Shown here one piece after another: positions 34,811 to 43,116 of a stretch of DNA of 64,000 nucleotides. This stretch comes from an uncultured bacterium (GTDB taxonomy: Bacteria; Verrucomicrobiota; Kiritimatiellia; CAIKKV01): NCBI GenBank assembly GCA_938038445.1, contig CALHRZ010000005.1:17792-81791 (forward strand). The letters are read 5' to 3'. The notes below the pieces were generated by a model, which did not search any database, was not told the origin of the DNA, and worked only from the letters and a program-made list of their open reading frames with translations. The first letter of the stretch is position 1, and each line of letters begins with the position of its first letter. The translations under genes were made by a program, and so were the position numbers.

Positions 34811-36207
34811 ACAGCCGGCTCCCCCGATGGGCTTCCAGGGGTTTCGCAGCCGTTTGGCTCGCGGTCGAGCTGTTCGCCGAAACGATCGCCTGGCCGCCGT
34901 CATGGCCTGATGGTTCACGTGGCACCGCCCAACTCGAAACCTCAGACTTTCTAGTGATCCCACCGGAAGTCCTCGAACAGTCCCCAAAAGAGGGTGCGGC
35001 ACCGTTTACCGTCGCCCGCCGTCCTCCGCGCATCGAGCTCGCCTATCACGACGATCTGCCAAACCCTGCCCTCAACGGAACCGGTTGGTCCGCGTGGGGC
35101 GATATCTGCGTCGCTTCCGATGGCCGCGTATACAGCGGAATCGGCGATCACGGAAACAATCAAACGGGCGCCTTCTGTTTTATCTACCGCTGGGATCCCA
35201 CCCTTTCCCGCCTCCAAAAAGTGGTTGACGTCAACGCCGTCGCTCCTCCCAAACCCGGAACCCCCTACTGGTCCAAGGTTCATGCACGGATCGTCGAAGA
35301 TGCCGATGGTGGCATTCTGTTCCTCTGTACGCTCAATGACGGCGGCCGTGCATATGCCTTCGAATGGACACCGGAAAGGCCCGGCGCACCCATCTTTCGA
35401 TTGGATCCCAAAACGGACGAATTAACTATCATCGGTCATCTGCCGGGGCAATGCACCGCTACCACGCTGGCCGACCCAAAACGCCGTATCCTGTATGTCA
35501 TGCTGGAAGGCAAGTTCGCAGGCGCAAATGCCTTTGCCGCTTTTGACCTTGCAACGCGGCAATTCGTGTTCATCAGCCCCTACGACGCGGTCAGCCAAAA
35601 TCGTAACATGGCCCTCGCCCGCGACGGCTCCGTTTTCTTCAACGGCAAAGGGCCAGCCCTCTGGAAATATGATCCAGATAAGCGCACAATCTTTCCGACT
35701 CCCATGGCATTCGCCGGCGGTGCCTTTATGCGCGCCTCGACGGAAGAAACACAGGACGGTTGGATTTATGGCGTCACGTTCGCCGGTAAGGAGGTCCGCC
35801 CCAATTTGTTCCGCTTTTCCCCGACAAACCAAATCGTTGAAATGCTAGGCCCTGATTTTCTGAGCGGTGACTACACCACCGTAGCCGCCTTATCGCCGGA
35901 TGCCCGTTTTGTCTATTACCTTCCAGGCGCCCACGGCTCGGCCTGGAAAATCGGGACCCCTGTCGTTCAGTTTGATATTCAAACAAAGGTCCGAAAAGTC
36001 ATCGCCTTCTTGCGGGACCCTTGCAAAAGCCACTTTGGATATGTTCCCGCCGGCACGTATGGCGTCAAATTAAGCGCCGACGGATCTACTCTTTACGTTA
36101 ACTTGAACGGCCACGCAGACGATCCCTACCGACTTCCTGGAATGCATCCTACCGGTTTCGGACTCACTGCCTTCGCCGCCATTCATATTCCTCCAGAAGA
36201 ACGCTAG
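34807..36207 (+). CDS. secreted beta-propeller protein of unknown function
   Basis: This 466-residue protein has a weak signal peptide (GFAAVWLAVELFAETIA) and a repeated strand pattern consistent with a seven-bladed propeller: WGDICVASDGRVYSGIGDHG, LADPKRRILYVMLEG, MALARDGSVFFNGKG, AALSPDARFVYYLPG and VKLSADGSTLYVNLNGH. The 'xLSPDGxxxY' units are seen in many WD40/YncE-like proteins. No catalytic motif is recognised. It is translationally coupled to the sialidase-like gene (ATGA), so the two probably work on related substrates. No terminator follows the stop; the intergenic stretch to the hsp20 genes is AT-rich. Confidence 0.65.
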   Translation: MNSRLPRWASRGFAAVWLAVELFAETIAWPPSWPDGSRGTAQLETSDFLVIPPEVLEQSPKEGAAPFTVARRPPRIELAYHDDLPNPALNGTGWSAWGDICVASDGRVYSGIGDHGNNQTGAFCFIYRWDPTLSRLQKVVDVNAVAPPKPGTPYWSKVHARIVEDADGGILFLCTLNDGGRAYAFEWTPERPGAPIFRLDPKTDELTIIGHLPGQCTATTLADPKRRILYVMLEGKFAGANAFAAFDLATRQFVFISPYDAVSQNRNMALARDGSVFFNGKGPALWKYDPDKRTIFPTPMAFAGGAFMRASTEETQDGWIYGVTFAGKEVRPNLFRFSPTNQIVEMLGPDFLSGDYTTVAALSPDARFVYYLPGAHGSAWKIGTPVVQFDIQTKVRKVIAFLRDPCKSHFGYVPAGTYGVKLSADGSTLYVNLNGHADDPYRLPGMHPTGFGLTAFAAIHIPPEER

Positions 36208-36217
36208 GCGTGTCATC

Positions 36218-36247
36218 TTGTCTCTTTTTTATCGCCAGTTCTAGAAT
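36218..36247 (+). promoter_or_regulatory. possible promoter of the hsp20 pair
   Basis: TTGTCT (36218-36223) and TAGAAT (36242-36247) are spaced 18 bp. The palindrome TTCTAGAA overlaps the -10. No CIRCE element or clear heat-shock sigma consensus was seen in this 180-bp AT-rich stretch, which also holds the dyad GTTAT-N6-ATAAC near 36285-36300. The leader would be about 130 nt. Confidence 0.25.
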
Positions 36248-36387
36248 TATCATTGTGTCATAATTTCTCACTTCTCAATCAAGTGTTATCTGTTAATAAC
36301 CAATAAAGAACGTTTCGTATGATTTCTGGCAGTTTGGCATTTTTTTTGCTTCTCCTAAAGACGGAAATTACAAAAAAGGAGGTTGCC

Positions 36388-36834
36388 ATGAAAATCACAA
36401 GGTATCGTCAACCGCGAAATGTGTGGAACATGCTCGACGACCTGATGGATGTTCATCGGGCGTTGGACTCCATGTTCTCCACAGATCGCACTGAAGAGAC
36501 GGGGCCTTATGCACCCGTGATGAATGCGTACGGGAGCACGGACGAAATCGTCATTGATTTCGAGCTTCCGGGAGTGGATCCGAAAAATGTGGAATTTTCC
36601 GTCCTGGAGGACACCCTCACCCTGAAAGCACACCGTGAACTTCCCACGCTGAAAGAAAACCAGGTTTGGCAACGTCAAGAACGGGCAGGCGGCGACTTCG
36701 AACGTACGCTTAAGCTCCCGTTCAAGGTGGATCCAAACCAAGTGAAAGCCTCCTTCAAAAACGGGGTGCTGAACGTCGTTCTTCCTCGAATCGAGGCGGA
36801 AAAACCGAAAAGAATTGAAATCCATGCGGCCTAA
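36388..36834 (+). CDS. Hsp20/alpha-crystallin family small heat-shock protein
   Basis: Small heat-shock protein of 148 residues. The alpha-crystallin domain runs from about residue 45 (EIVIDFELPGVDPKNVEFSV) to the conserved FKNGVLNVVLPRIEAE near the end, with the canonical GVL signature. Small Hsps form ATP-independent oligomers that hold unfolding proteins. ATG 36388 is chosen for AAAGGAGG at 7-8 bases; the frame is open to 36319 without such a site. The next hsp20 gene follows 29 bp later, so both form an operon. The N-terminal arm (NVWNMLDDLMDVHRALDSMF) differs from that of the second protein. Confidence 0.92.
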   Translation: MKITRYRQPRNVWNMLDDLMDVHRALDSMFSTDRTEETGPYAPVMNAYGSTDEIVIDFELPGVDPKNVEFSVLEDTLTLKAHRELPTLKENQVWQRQERAGGDFERTLKLPFKVDPNQVKASFKNGVLNVVLPRIEAEKPKRIEIHAA

Positions 36835-36863
36835 CCGCCGCGCAAACGAAAGGAGGGATCGCT

Positions 36864-37331
36864 ATGAACGTTCGCAATCTCATTCGACGAAAAGCAGAGG
36901 CGGCTCCCGCCGTCCGGTATCGAGACCCCTTCGAAGCGCTCGTTCAGGACTTCTTTTCCCCCTTTGGGCTCATTCCCCGTGAATTCGGCCTCTTCGGCGG
37001 CGATTTCACACCACGGGTCGATGTAACCGAAACGGAGAAAGAAGTTCGGGTGACCGCTGAGCTGCCGGGGGTGGATGAAAAAGACATCTCCCTCGAACTC
37101 GATGAGAACGCCTTGGTCCTGAGCGGCGAAAAGAAGGAGGAACACGAAGAAAAAAGCCGGACCGGCTACCGTCTGGAACGCACGTACGGCAGTTTCCACC
37201 GGGTCATTCCTCTTCCGGCAAAGGTGGATGTCGAGAAAGCACATGCTGAATTCAAACGGGGTGTGCTTTCCGTCAAGCTTCCTAAACTCGAAGAGTCAAC
37301 CCGAAAACGAATCGACATCAAAACCGAATAA
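36864..37331 (+). CDS. Hsp20/alpha-crystallin family small heat-shock protein
   Basis: Second small heat-shock protein, 155 residues, more typical than its neighbour. The domain shows PRVDVTETEKEVRVTAELPG, ALVLSGEKKEEHEEK, RTYGSFHRVIPLP and FKRGVLSVKLPKLEES. The phenylalanine-rich N-terminal arm (FEALVQDFFSPFGLI) resembles class A proteobacterial IbpA-like proteins and plant-type Hsp20. A Shine-Dalgarno AAAGGAGG precedes ATG 36864. Two hairpins, the second a clear intrinsic terminator, follow its stop, so the transcript ends here. The two Hsp20s may form mixed oligomers. Confidence 0.93.
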   Translation: MNVRNLIRRKAEAAPAVRYRDPFEALVQDFFSPFGLIPREFGLFGGDFTPRVDVTETEKEVRVTAELPGVDEKDISLELDENALVLSGEKKEEHEEKSRTGYRLERTYGSFHRVIPLPAKVDVEKAHAEFKRGVLSVKLPKLEESTRKRIDIKTE

Positions 37332-37349
37332 CGTGGCTTACCAGCCACG
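37332..37349 (+). other. 7-bp hairpin after hsp20
   Basis: CGTGGCT-TACC-AGCCACG begins at the base after the stop codon. No T-run follows; it may stabilise the 3' end ahead of the main terminator 23 bp later. Confidence 0.45.
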
Positions 37350-37371
37350 CTGCCCTTGGGGCAACCTTGGC

Positions 37372-37409
37372 GCGGTCGGGTGGGGGTTACACCCGACCGC
37401 ACCTTTTTT
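37372..37409 (+). terminator. intrinsic terminator of the hsp20 operon
   Basis: GCGGTCGGGTG (37372-37382) and CACCCGACCGC (37390-37400) form a perfect 11-bp GC-rich stem with a 7-base loop, followed by ACC and six T (37404-37409). This is a textbook plus-strand terminator. The T-run overlaps the stop codon of the converging minus-strand gene. Confidence 0.93.
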
Positions 37410-38082
37410 AAAACCACAATTCCAACCGCACCGCGAAACCAGGTCCCGCCATGTAGCTGCCTTCCACCACAGCGCTGAATGTAGAATGCGGGGCAACCTC
37501 CAGCCCAACCCCTACCGCCGGCCGCGTCTTATTCCACTCCCCGTCATCCCCACCATCCGGGGCATCGCCGGAAAGATGGGCGACCCCCGCCCTCAACATC
37601 GGCCTCACGCCCATGCCCAAATCGGCCCGCAAAACGACTTGCCCAAAAACGCGAATATAGGAATCGTCTCCAGTCGTCGGCCCAGTATCCCCTTTTTTCT
37701 CCCACTCCAGATTTCCCGCATAAACCGATCCATGCAAACCGATATCCAAAGGTAGAGCAAGATCCTCGGCCCGTAAGGCCCAAAAATACCCCCCCACTCC
37801 AAATAATCCCGCCCCTTCCATTTCATAATCCTTCCATTCGGCATTCGCCAACCCTAAATCCGCATAAAGCGTTAGCCAGCGAGCATCTCGCCACTGAAGC
37901 CGAACCCCGTAATAATCAAAGGTCCGTACCTTTTCACTGGCTTTGATGTCCTGACTCCGCTCATAAAACACCCCGACGGACACCCCTGGCTCATCCTGCC
38001 CTCGAGCCGGAATCCCAATCCCTCCCGCCGCCAGCATGAAACCCGTGACTGCCCATACCGTTGCAAAAAACCGCAGAGTCAT
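37408..38082 (-). CDS. predicted outer-membrane beta-barrel protein
   Basis: This 224-residue protein has a signal peptide (LRFFATVWAVTGFMLAAGGIGIPARGQ, cleavage after about residue 29). After it, alternating aromatic amphipathic strands appear: VSVGVFYERSQ, VRTFDYYGVRLQWRD, LTLYADLGLANAEW, AGLFGVGGYFWAL, DIGLHGSVYAGNLEW and YIRVFGQVVLRADLG. It ends FAVRLELWF, whose terminal Phe fits BamA recognition. This resembles 8-10-stranded OmpA/OmpW-like barrels, though no specific family is recognised. ATG 38082 is preferred for AAGGAGCG upstream. It is downstream of the LpoB-like gene, 23 bp away. Confidence 0.65.
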   Translation of the reverse strand: MTLRFFATVWAVTGFMLAAGGIGIPARGQDEPGVSVGVFYERSQDIKASEKVRTFDYYGVRLQWRDARWLTLYADLGLANAEWKDYEMEGAGLFGVGGYFWALRAEDLALPLDIGLHGSVYAGNLEWEKKGDTGPTTGDDSYIRVFGQVVLRADLGMGVRPMLRAGVAHLSGDAPDGGDDGEWNKTRPAVGVGLEVAPHSTFSAVVEGSYMAGPGFAVRLELWF

Positions 38083-38105
38083 GGCCGCTCGCTCCTTCCC
38101 TATTT

Positions 38106-38699
38106 TCAGATCCCAATCCAACGCCGTGTGGCGACTTTCCGGATTTCCTTTTCATCTGACCAAATCACAAGGCCGGTCTCCACGCTTCGTAACATCATGG
38201 TGAATTTGTAATAAACATCCCGCTTGTTCCCCAGCGATTGTTCAAATTGGGCGAGATTCGCATAGAGAATGTACTCCGCCCCGTACTGCCGCCCCCGCGC
38301 CACGGCTTTGGCCGGGTCCGTAAATCCTCCTTCGTGCTGCCGAATAATCTCCTCCAAAATCTCCGGATCCGTCGTCCGATCAATAAACCGAAACTTCCCC
38401 GATCGAATCAACTTCGCCCGAATCGAATCGGTCACTGCCTCGGTGTCAATATGCTGCATCGTTTTGTTCCGAACTTTTGTCACCAACAGTACCGGCTGAC
38501 GTTCCGCCGTCATTTGCACAATCGGGGGAAAAGACAAGAGGGAGTCCACCATCGCAGCGGCAATCTGCTGAAGGTCTGACGCCCCAAAATCGGTCGTCAG
38601 CGGCTCACTGGCCAATGGATCGCCATATTCCACTCGCGGACCCCAACAACCCGTTGCCATCACGATCAATCCCAAAAAACCGATGCCCATCGTCCGCAT
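38106..38699 (-). CDS. LpoB-like outer-membrane lipoprotein (penicillin-binding protein activator)
   Basis: This 197-residue protein is a lipoprotein (lipobox VMATGC near residue 18) of the LpoB/YcfM family, which in enterobacteria activates PBP1b from the outer membrane. The LpoB-like core is visible in DFGASDLQQIAAAMVDSLL, LLVTKVRNKTMQHIDTEAVTDSIRAKL (region), LIRSGKFRFIDR and the strand ETGLVIWSDEKEIRKVA. The pairing with a YcfL-like gene immediately upstream reproduces the ycfL-lpoB order seen in E. coli, supporting the assignment. Whether it activates a PBP here is unknown, since PVC cell-wall synthesis may differ. Confidence 0.82.
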   Translation of the reverse strand: MRTMGIGFLGLIVMATGCWGPRVEYGDPLASEPLTTDFGASDLQQIAAAMVDSLLSFPPIVQMTAERQPVLLVTKVRNKTMQHIDTEAVTDSIRAKLIRSGKFRFIDRTTDPEILEEIIRQHEGGFTDPAKAVARGRQYGAEYILYANLAQFEQSLGNKRDVYYKFTMMLRSVETGLVIWSDEKEIRKVATRRWIGI

Positions 38700-38715
38700 A
38701 ATCGTCTCCTTTCGA

Positions 38716-39150
38716 CTAAAATCTCACCCTCAGCTGAAACGTCCGCACGGACGCATTGGGCGCCAAGGCCTGTACCGTCCGGCTCTCCCGACCATGGAGG
38801 ACCAGAGGAGTCCAAGCGTCGCCCCCAGAATCCTCTTCCAATCCTTCCGTATTGAACCACACAAACCGATACTGGATTCTCTGCGTGGTGTCCACCTTTG
38901 AAGCCAAGGTGACACTCGCCTTCAGGAGATCCCCCGCCCATTCGTGCCGCGCATCCACCGCCGCGATTTGCCGTCCCAGCTTGGGACTCTGCACCAAAAC
39001 AACCCGCGCCAATTCCTCCCTCCCATCATGGGGAGGCAAAACTGTCCCCGTCACTTCAAGTCCCGCCGTTTTTTGCACACATCCCATACCCCATACCCCC
39101 GTCAAAAACAACCCAACAAAAACGGCCGCCCAACGGAACGGTGCCTTCAT
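38716..39150 (-). CDS. YcfL-like lipoprotein (DUF1425)
   Basis: The gene encodes a 144-residue lipoprotein with lipobox VWGMGC near residue 24. The mature part resembles YcfL/DUF1425 by LKASVTLASKVDTTQRIQYRFVWFNTEGLEE (region near 75-105) and the C-terminal TVQALAPNASVRTFQLRVRF. A Gly/Asp-rich turn between these (EEDSGGDAWTPLVLHG) is also usual. The reaction is unknown; the gene is commonly next to lpoB in gamma-proteobacteria. It lies 16 bp before the LpoB-like gene and is divergent from the radical SAM gene. A good start site (GGGAGAAG) precedes ATG 39150. Confidence 0.78.
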   Translation of the reverse strand: MKAPFRWAAVFVGLFLTGVWGMGCVQKTAGLEVTGTVLPPHDGREELARVVLVQSPKLGRQIAAVDARHEWAGDLLKASVTLASKVDTTQRIQYRFVWFNTEGLEEDSGGDAWTPLVLHGRESRTVQALAPNASVRTFQLRVRF

Positions 39151-39271
39151 ACGCTTTCTTCTCCCTTTTTCGTTTTAGACGTGTGGGGAAGTTCTTCTAT
39201 TCGATTGAACCTTATCTTTTCGCCATCTTCCGTCAATGCCAAAATTTGGTAGAATTGCAAATCGACTTTCC

Positions 39272-41161
39272 ATGAAGTCTCCGGTCATCCTCTTTATCAC
39301 CCCCCCCATGGTGCAGGTCAACACCCCTTATCCTGCCATGCCCTGGCTTGCCGGTTTTCTCAAAAGTCGAGGAATCCGCGTCCTGCAAGCCGATCTCTCC
39401 CTCTCCCTTTTCCATCGCCTGTTTTCCAACCAAGGATTGAGAGAACTCCACCGCCAGCTCGGACTCTCCCCGCATCGCCGTTCTTCGCCTTCCGTTCGCC
39501 ACTTTCTAAACCATGCCGATCAAGCCATCGCCTGGATCGAGCCCGTCATTCGATTCCTCCAAGGAAAAGACGAATCACTCGCACGCGCGTTCGCCTCGCG
39601 CAATATTCTACCCGAAGGGCCCCGCTTCGATCTGCTCCGTAATCACCTCTTCCTTTGGGAAACATTCGGTGCGGCCTCCTTCATGGACCGCGCTCGCCAT
39701 CTCGCCAGCCTTTTTATTGACGACCTTGCCGACGCTATCCGGGAGGGAACGGACCCCCGCTTCACCCTCGCCCGATGGGCGGAATCCACGGCGTGTATCG
39801 CCCCCTCCTTTGAACCCTTGCGCCAACAACTGGAAGGATCTCCCACCTGGGTGGACCGCTGTCTCGATCGTCTCACGGACCAAATTCTTCGAGCAGCTGA
39901 TCGCCCTGCGCTTGTCGCCCTGACGATCCCATTCCCTGGGGCCCTTTATGGCGCGTTACGGATCGCACGCCGAATCCGCCGCCATCCTTCCCCGCCCAAA
40001 ATCGCCATTGGGGGCGCATTCGTCTCAACCGAGCTCCGGTCTCTCTACGACCCTCGGATCTTCGATTATGTGGATGCGGTCGTTCTCGATGAAGGGGAAT
40101 GGCCCCTTCTCCATCTTGCCCACTGGGCAACCGACGGCGATTCCGATCGCCTGATCCGAACGTTCATTCGCCGCCACGGCGAGGTCGTTTTCGTCCATCA
40201 CCCCGGCCGCCATTGCCGCCCCCCTTCACTCGGCTCCTTTGCCCCGGACTATGAAAGCCTTCCCTTGGAAGATTACGTCCCGCTGGCTGAATCGGCAGCC
40301 TCTTTCCAAAATCTCTGGAGCGATGCCCGATGGTTGAAACTCCCCGTCGGTCGAGGCTGTTCCTGGCGCCGCTGCCGTTTTTGCGATCTCTCGCTCCCCG
40401 CCATCGCCCACTATGAAACAACCCCCCCCGATCGCTTGGCTGCCCTCTTGGAACGCCTTATCATCCAAACAGGGCGCCGCGGTTTCCACTTCACGGATGA
40501 AGCCCTCCCTCCCGATTATCTCCACGCCCTTTGCACCGTATTTCTACAACGGAATCTCCGGGTCGCCTGGTGGAGCAACATCCGCTTCGAAACCGGCTTC
40601 TCTGCCTCCCTCGTTCGCCTCATGGCCCGCTCCGGTTGTGTGGCCATCACGGGAGGACTCGAAACTGTGAACAACCGAACACTCCGCCTCTTGAACAAAG
40701 GCATTACGGTTCGGGAAGCTTTCCAAGCCTGCGCCCGTTTCGCCCGCGCCGGCATTCACGTCCATGCCTACCTCATGCATGAAACCCCCACGCAAACGGT
40801 GCAGGAAACCGTAGACGCCCTCGAACTAATCCGGCAGGCTTTCGCTGAAAATATTCTTCACTCCGCCTACTGGCATCGCTTCGCCCTCTCCGTCCATAGC
40901 CCCATTGCCCACCATCCGGATCGCTTCGGCCTCCGTTTGCTTCCCCTCCCGTTTGAAGGATTCGCCCGCAACACCCTCCCTTGCGAAGAACCGCACGCCG
41001 AACCTCAACGCGCGGCCCTGGGCGAAGGACTTCAAAAAGCCGTTTTCAACTATACGCACGGCGTTGGCTTCGACCGGCCTGTAACAAAGTGGTTCCCCTT
41101 CCGCATTCCTCGCCCCTCCCTTCCGCCCGACACCCTCCGGCGGTGGATCCACAAGGAATAA
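39272..41161 (+). CDS. radical SAM protein with N-terminal B12-binding-like domain
   Basis: The 629-residue protein has the architecture of B12-binding-domain radical SAM enzymes. The N-terminal region (VILFITPPMVQVNTPYPAMPWLAGFLKSRGI, region 5-35) and IAIGGAFVSTELR-like strands through VVLDEGEWPLLHL match the cobalamin-binding fold. No 'DxHxxG' His is visible, so B12 may not be bound in base-off mode. The 4Fe-4S motif is C-x4-C-x2-C in GRGCSWRRCRFCD near 362-370, a variant seen in this group ('GCYWGKCxFC'). ATG 39272 is preferred over 39236 as the conserved N-terminus begins there. It heads a run of glycosyltransferase and sulfotransferase-like genes. The substrate is unknown. Confidence 0.82.
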   Translation: MKSPVILFITPPMVQVNTPYPAMPWLAGFLKSRGIRVLQADLSLSLFHRLFSNQGLRELHRQLGLSPHRRSSPSVRHFLNHADQAIAWIEPVIRFLQGKDESLARAFASRNILPEGPRFDLLRNHLFLWETFGAASFMDRARHLASLFIDDLADAIREGTDPRFTLARWAESTACIAPSFEPLRQQLEGSPTWVDRCLDRLTDQILRAADRPALVALTIPFPGALYGALRIARRIRRHPSPPKIAIGGAFVSTELRSLYDPRIFDYVDAVVLDEGEWPLLHLAHWATDGDSDRLIRTFIRRHGEVVFVHHPGRHCRPPSLGSFAPDYESLPLEDYVPLAESAASFQNLWSDARWLKLPVGRGCSWRRCRFCDLSLPAIAHYETTPPDRLAALLERLIIQTGRRGFHFTDEALPPDYLHALCTVFLQRNLRVAWWSNIRFETGFSASLVRLMARSGCVAITGGLETVNNRTLRLLNKGITVREAFQACARFARAGIHVHAYLMHETPTQTVQETVDALELIRQAFAENILHSAYWHRFALSVHSPIAHHPDRFGLRLLPLPFEGFARNTLPCEEPHAEPQRAALGEGLQKAVFNYTHGVGFDRPVTKWFPFRIPRPSLPPDTLRRWIHKE

Positions 41162-41256
41162 CCTCCGTCCGCCTGAAGTCATCGCGAACCCCACCCCCCG
41201 AAATCCCAGCTCGACTTGGCCACCGCGCCGCGCTTATTCTGACACCAAGTCCAACT

Positions 41257-42192
41257 GTGAAAAAACCCTTCCTCTACCTCGTTCAGTCTTCCTCCAGTCG
41301 TTTGCTTCCCCTCCGCGCCCTGGCGGATCGCCCTTCGGCCCATGCCCGATTTCTTACGTGGGACAAACCCTGCGAAGGCGCCGAATTCCTCGATCATTGC
41401 ACATGGGGTGAAGGCCGCAATCGCCTCGCGGAATTGGCGCGGCAATGCCCGGACTATGAATACGCCATCCTCATGGACGACGACGTGGTGTTCGGCGCGG
41501 GTTCCTTTGACCGCTTCGAGGAGATGCTTCTCCGTTATCATCCAGCGGTCGCCATGCCGGTCTTCGCTCATAAAACGGCCCACACCGTGCTGGGCATCGG
41601 CCGCGGGATTCTCTCCCCCCCTTTCCGCTGTCTGGCGGTCCAAATCGCGCGTCGAGGAGACTCCCAAATCATGGCCCTCCACCGCGACGTTCTGGAAGAC
41701 GGCCTCCTTTTCCCCGTTCAAACCCAGTTCGATGCCTTTGGGTGGTGGACGACGACCAATGCGCTTTTTGTTTTCCTCCTTAACCTCTATTCCCGCCATG
41801 TCCTCCAATTCAACCCTATCGTCGTCCATAACGTGGAACACCGCCCTTTCTTCCAACGCCGTCCGCCCCCGCCGGAACAGCGGGAATGGCTCCGCCGGCA
41901 GTTCCATTCTCCCCCCGATCATCCCCAAAACTACATCGTGAATCCTTTCTCGCTCGATGGGCTGCGCCGCCTTCGCACGCTTCTACGGAGTCCTCTTCCC
42001 AGAAAACCCCGACTCTTCACCGAATGGGCGCGGGTTCTCACTTGGACACTCCTTTATCGCGCCTGTCCCTCCTACGGCTTCACACCAGACCGCCTGAGAC
42101 GGTTGCTAAAACCCGACTCCCCTTTGTTTCATCAATATTTGAAATTTTCCCCGCGCGCTCAATCCTCGAACGGAGTAGCCAACTCCCGATGA
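41257..42192 (+). CDS. glycosyltransferase-like protein (GT-A type, DxD)
   Basis: This 311-residue protein resembles small GT-A-type transferases. An N-terminal region (FLYLVQSSSSRLLPLRAL) is followed by YEYAILMDDDVVFGAGSF, in which the DDD near residue 72 is a likely metal-binding DxD, and then FEEMLLRYHPAVAMPVFAHKT. Downstream, FDAFGWWTTTNALFVFLLNL and RHVLQFNPIVVHNVEHRP recall the acceptor-side region. No precise family is assigned. GTG 41257 is the only start consistent with the fold; there is no in-frame ATG after the upstream gene. Its stop overlaps the sulfotransferase gene by ATGA, so the two are coupled. Confidence 0.62.
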   Translation: MKKPFLYLVQSSSSRLLPLRALADRPSAHARFLTWDKPCEGAEFLDHCTWGEGRNRLAELARQCPDYEYAILMDDDVVFGAGSFDRFEEMLLRYHPAVAMPVFAHKTAHTVLGIGRGILSPPFRCLAVQIARRGDSQIMALHRDVLEDGLLFPVQTQFDAFGWWTTTNALFVFLLNLYSRHVLQFNPIVVHNVEHRPFFQRRPPPPEQREWLRRQFHSPPDHPQNYIVNPFSLDGLRRLRTLLRSPLPRKPRLFTEWARVLTWTLLYRACPSYGFTPDRLRRLLKPDSPLFHQYLKFSPRAQSSNGVANSR

Positions 42193-43106
42193 AACTCCTC
42201 TCCCTTCTTCCCTCCTTTTTCCAGCCCTTCGCCCGCCGCCTTCTCCTCCGACTCCCCCTCGCTCCTCCCTGCCCTCCCCTTTTTATACTAGGTTGCGGCC
42301 GCTCGGGAACCACCCTCCTCGGTCAGTGCCTGGCCGCCCACCCTCTCGTCACTTATCTTAATGAACCGCGTCAACTGTGGTCCTCTTGTTTTCCTAAAAC
42401 GGATATCTGGTCCCCCCATCCCGAATCCCGCAACGCCCGCCTGATTCTCGGCGCCGAGGACGCCGCGCCCGACCGGCAGCAAACTCTCGCCCGCTTGTTC
42501 CGTATCGAAACCCTTTTCTCGAACCGCCCGTTTCTCGTGGAAAAAACGCCCGCCAACAATTTCCGTATTCCCTTTCTCATCGCCCTCTTCCCCCACGCCT
42601 GCTTCCTCTACCTCGAACGCGAAGGTCTCGCCGTCGCACGTTCCATCGCTCGACAAAACGGCTGGTATGGCGACGGCCATGACTACAAATGGCACCAACT
42701 GGCCCGATTGGCCGATTCCCGGCCTGAAACCGTCGGCCTCGCTGCTCAATGCCGTACCCCTTACGAAAAGGGGTTGCTCGAATGGCGATTGAGCTGCCAA
42801 TCGGCCCGCCAAAACCTGTTGAAAACGGCTTCAGCCCGTGTCCGTTTTCTCCATTACGAAATCCTCCTCGCCCGACCAATCCCAGTCCTTGACGCCATTT
42901 TCGAGTGGTTGAAAATCCCAAGCCATCCCAACCCGCAAAGGTTCGCCCAGCAGAAAATTCAGCGTCCCCCAACAGGGGACATCCCCGCAGGTCCTCAATC
43001 GGATTTCGAAGCGAAATTGGCCGGCCCGCTCTTGGACATTCACAAGCGGGAAGCGGATCACTGCCTGTCGAATGGGATTGCCCTGATGACGACGACTCTT
43101 CCATAA
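42189..43106 (+). CDS. sulfotransferase family protein
   Basis: The 305-residue product has a PAPS-binding P-loop LFILGCGRSGTTLLGQCL near residues 32-48, as in Sulfotransfer_3-type enzymes. The second PAPS element appears as LYLEREGLAVARSIARQNGW (region near 140-160, Arg and Ser conserved), and LLEWRLSCQSARQNLL with RFLHYEILLARP follows, as is usual. It would transfer sulfate to a sugar or lipid acceptor, probably a glycan made by the neighbouring genes. It overlaps the glycosyltransferase gene by ATGA and precedes two other sulfotransferase-like genes. Confidence 0.85.
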   Translation: MKLLSLLPSFFQPFARRLLLRLPLAPPCPPLFILGCGRSGTTLLGQCLAAHPLVTYLNEPRQLWSSCFPKTDIWSPHPESRNARLILGAEDAAPDRQQTLARLFRIETLFSNRPFLVEKTPANNFRIPFLIALFPHACFLYLEREGLAVARSIARQNGWYGDGHDYKWHQLARLADSRPETVGLAAQCRTPYEKGLLEWRLSCQSARQNLLKTASARVRFLHYEILLARPIPVLDAIFEWLKIPSHPNPQRFAQQKIQRPPTGDIPAGPQSDFEAKLAGPLLDIHKREADHCLSNGIALMTTTLP

Positions 43107-43116
43107 TGCGCTCGAC

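Noticed and set aside
36208..36387. Possible CIRCE heat-shock operator before the hsp20 genes
   Set aside because: The TTAGCACTC-N9-GAGTGCTAA pattern is not present; only shorter unrelated dyads are found.
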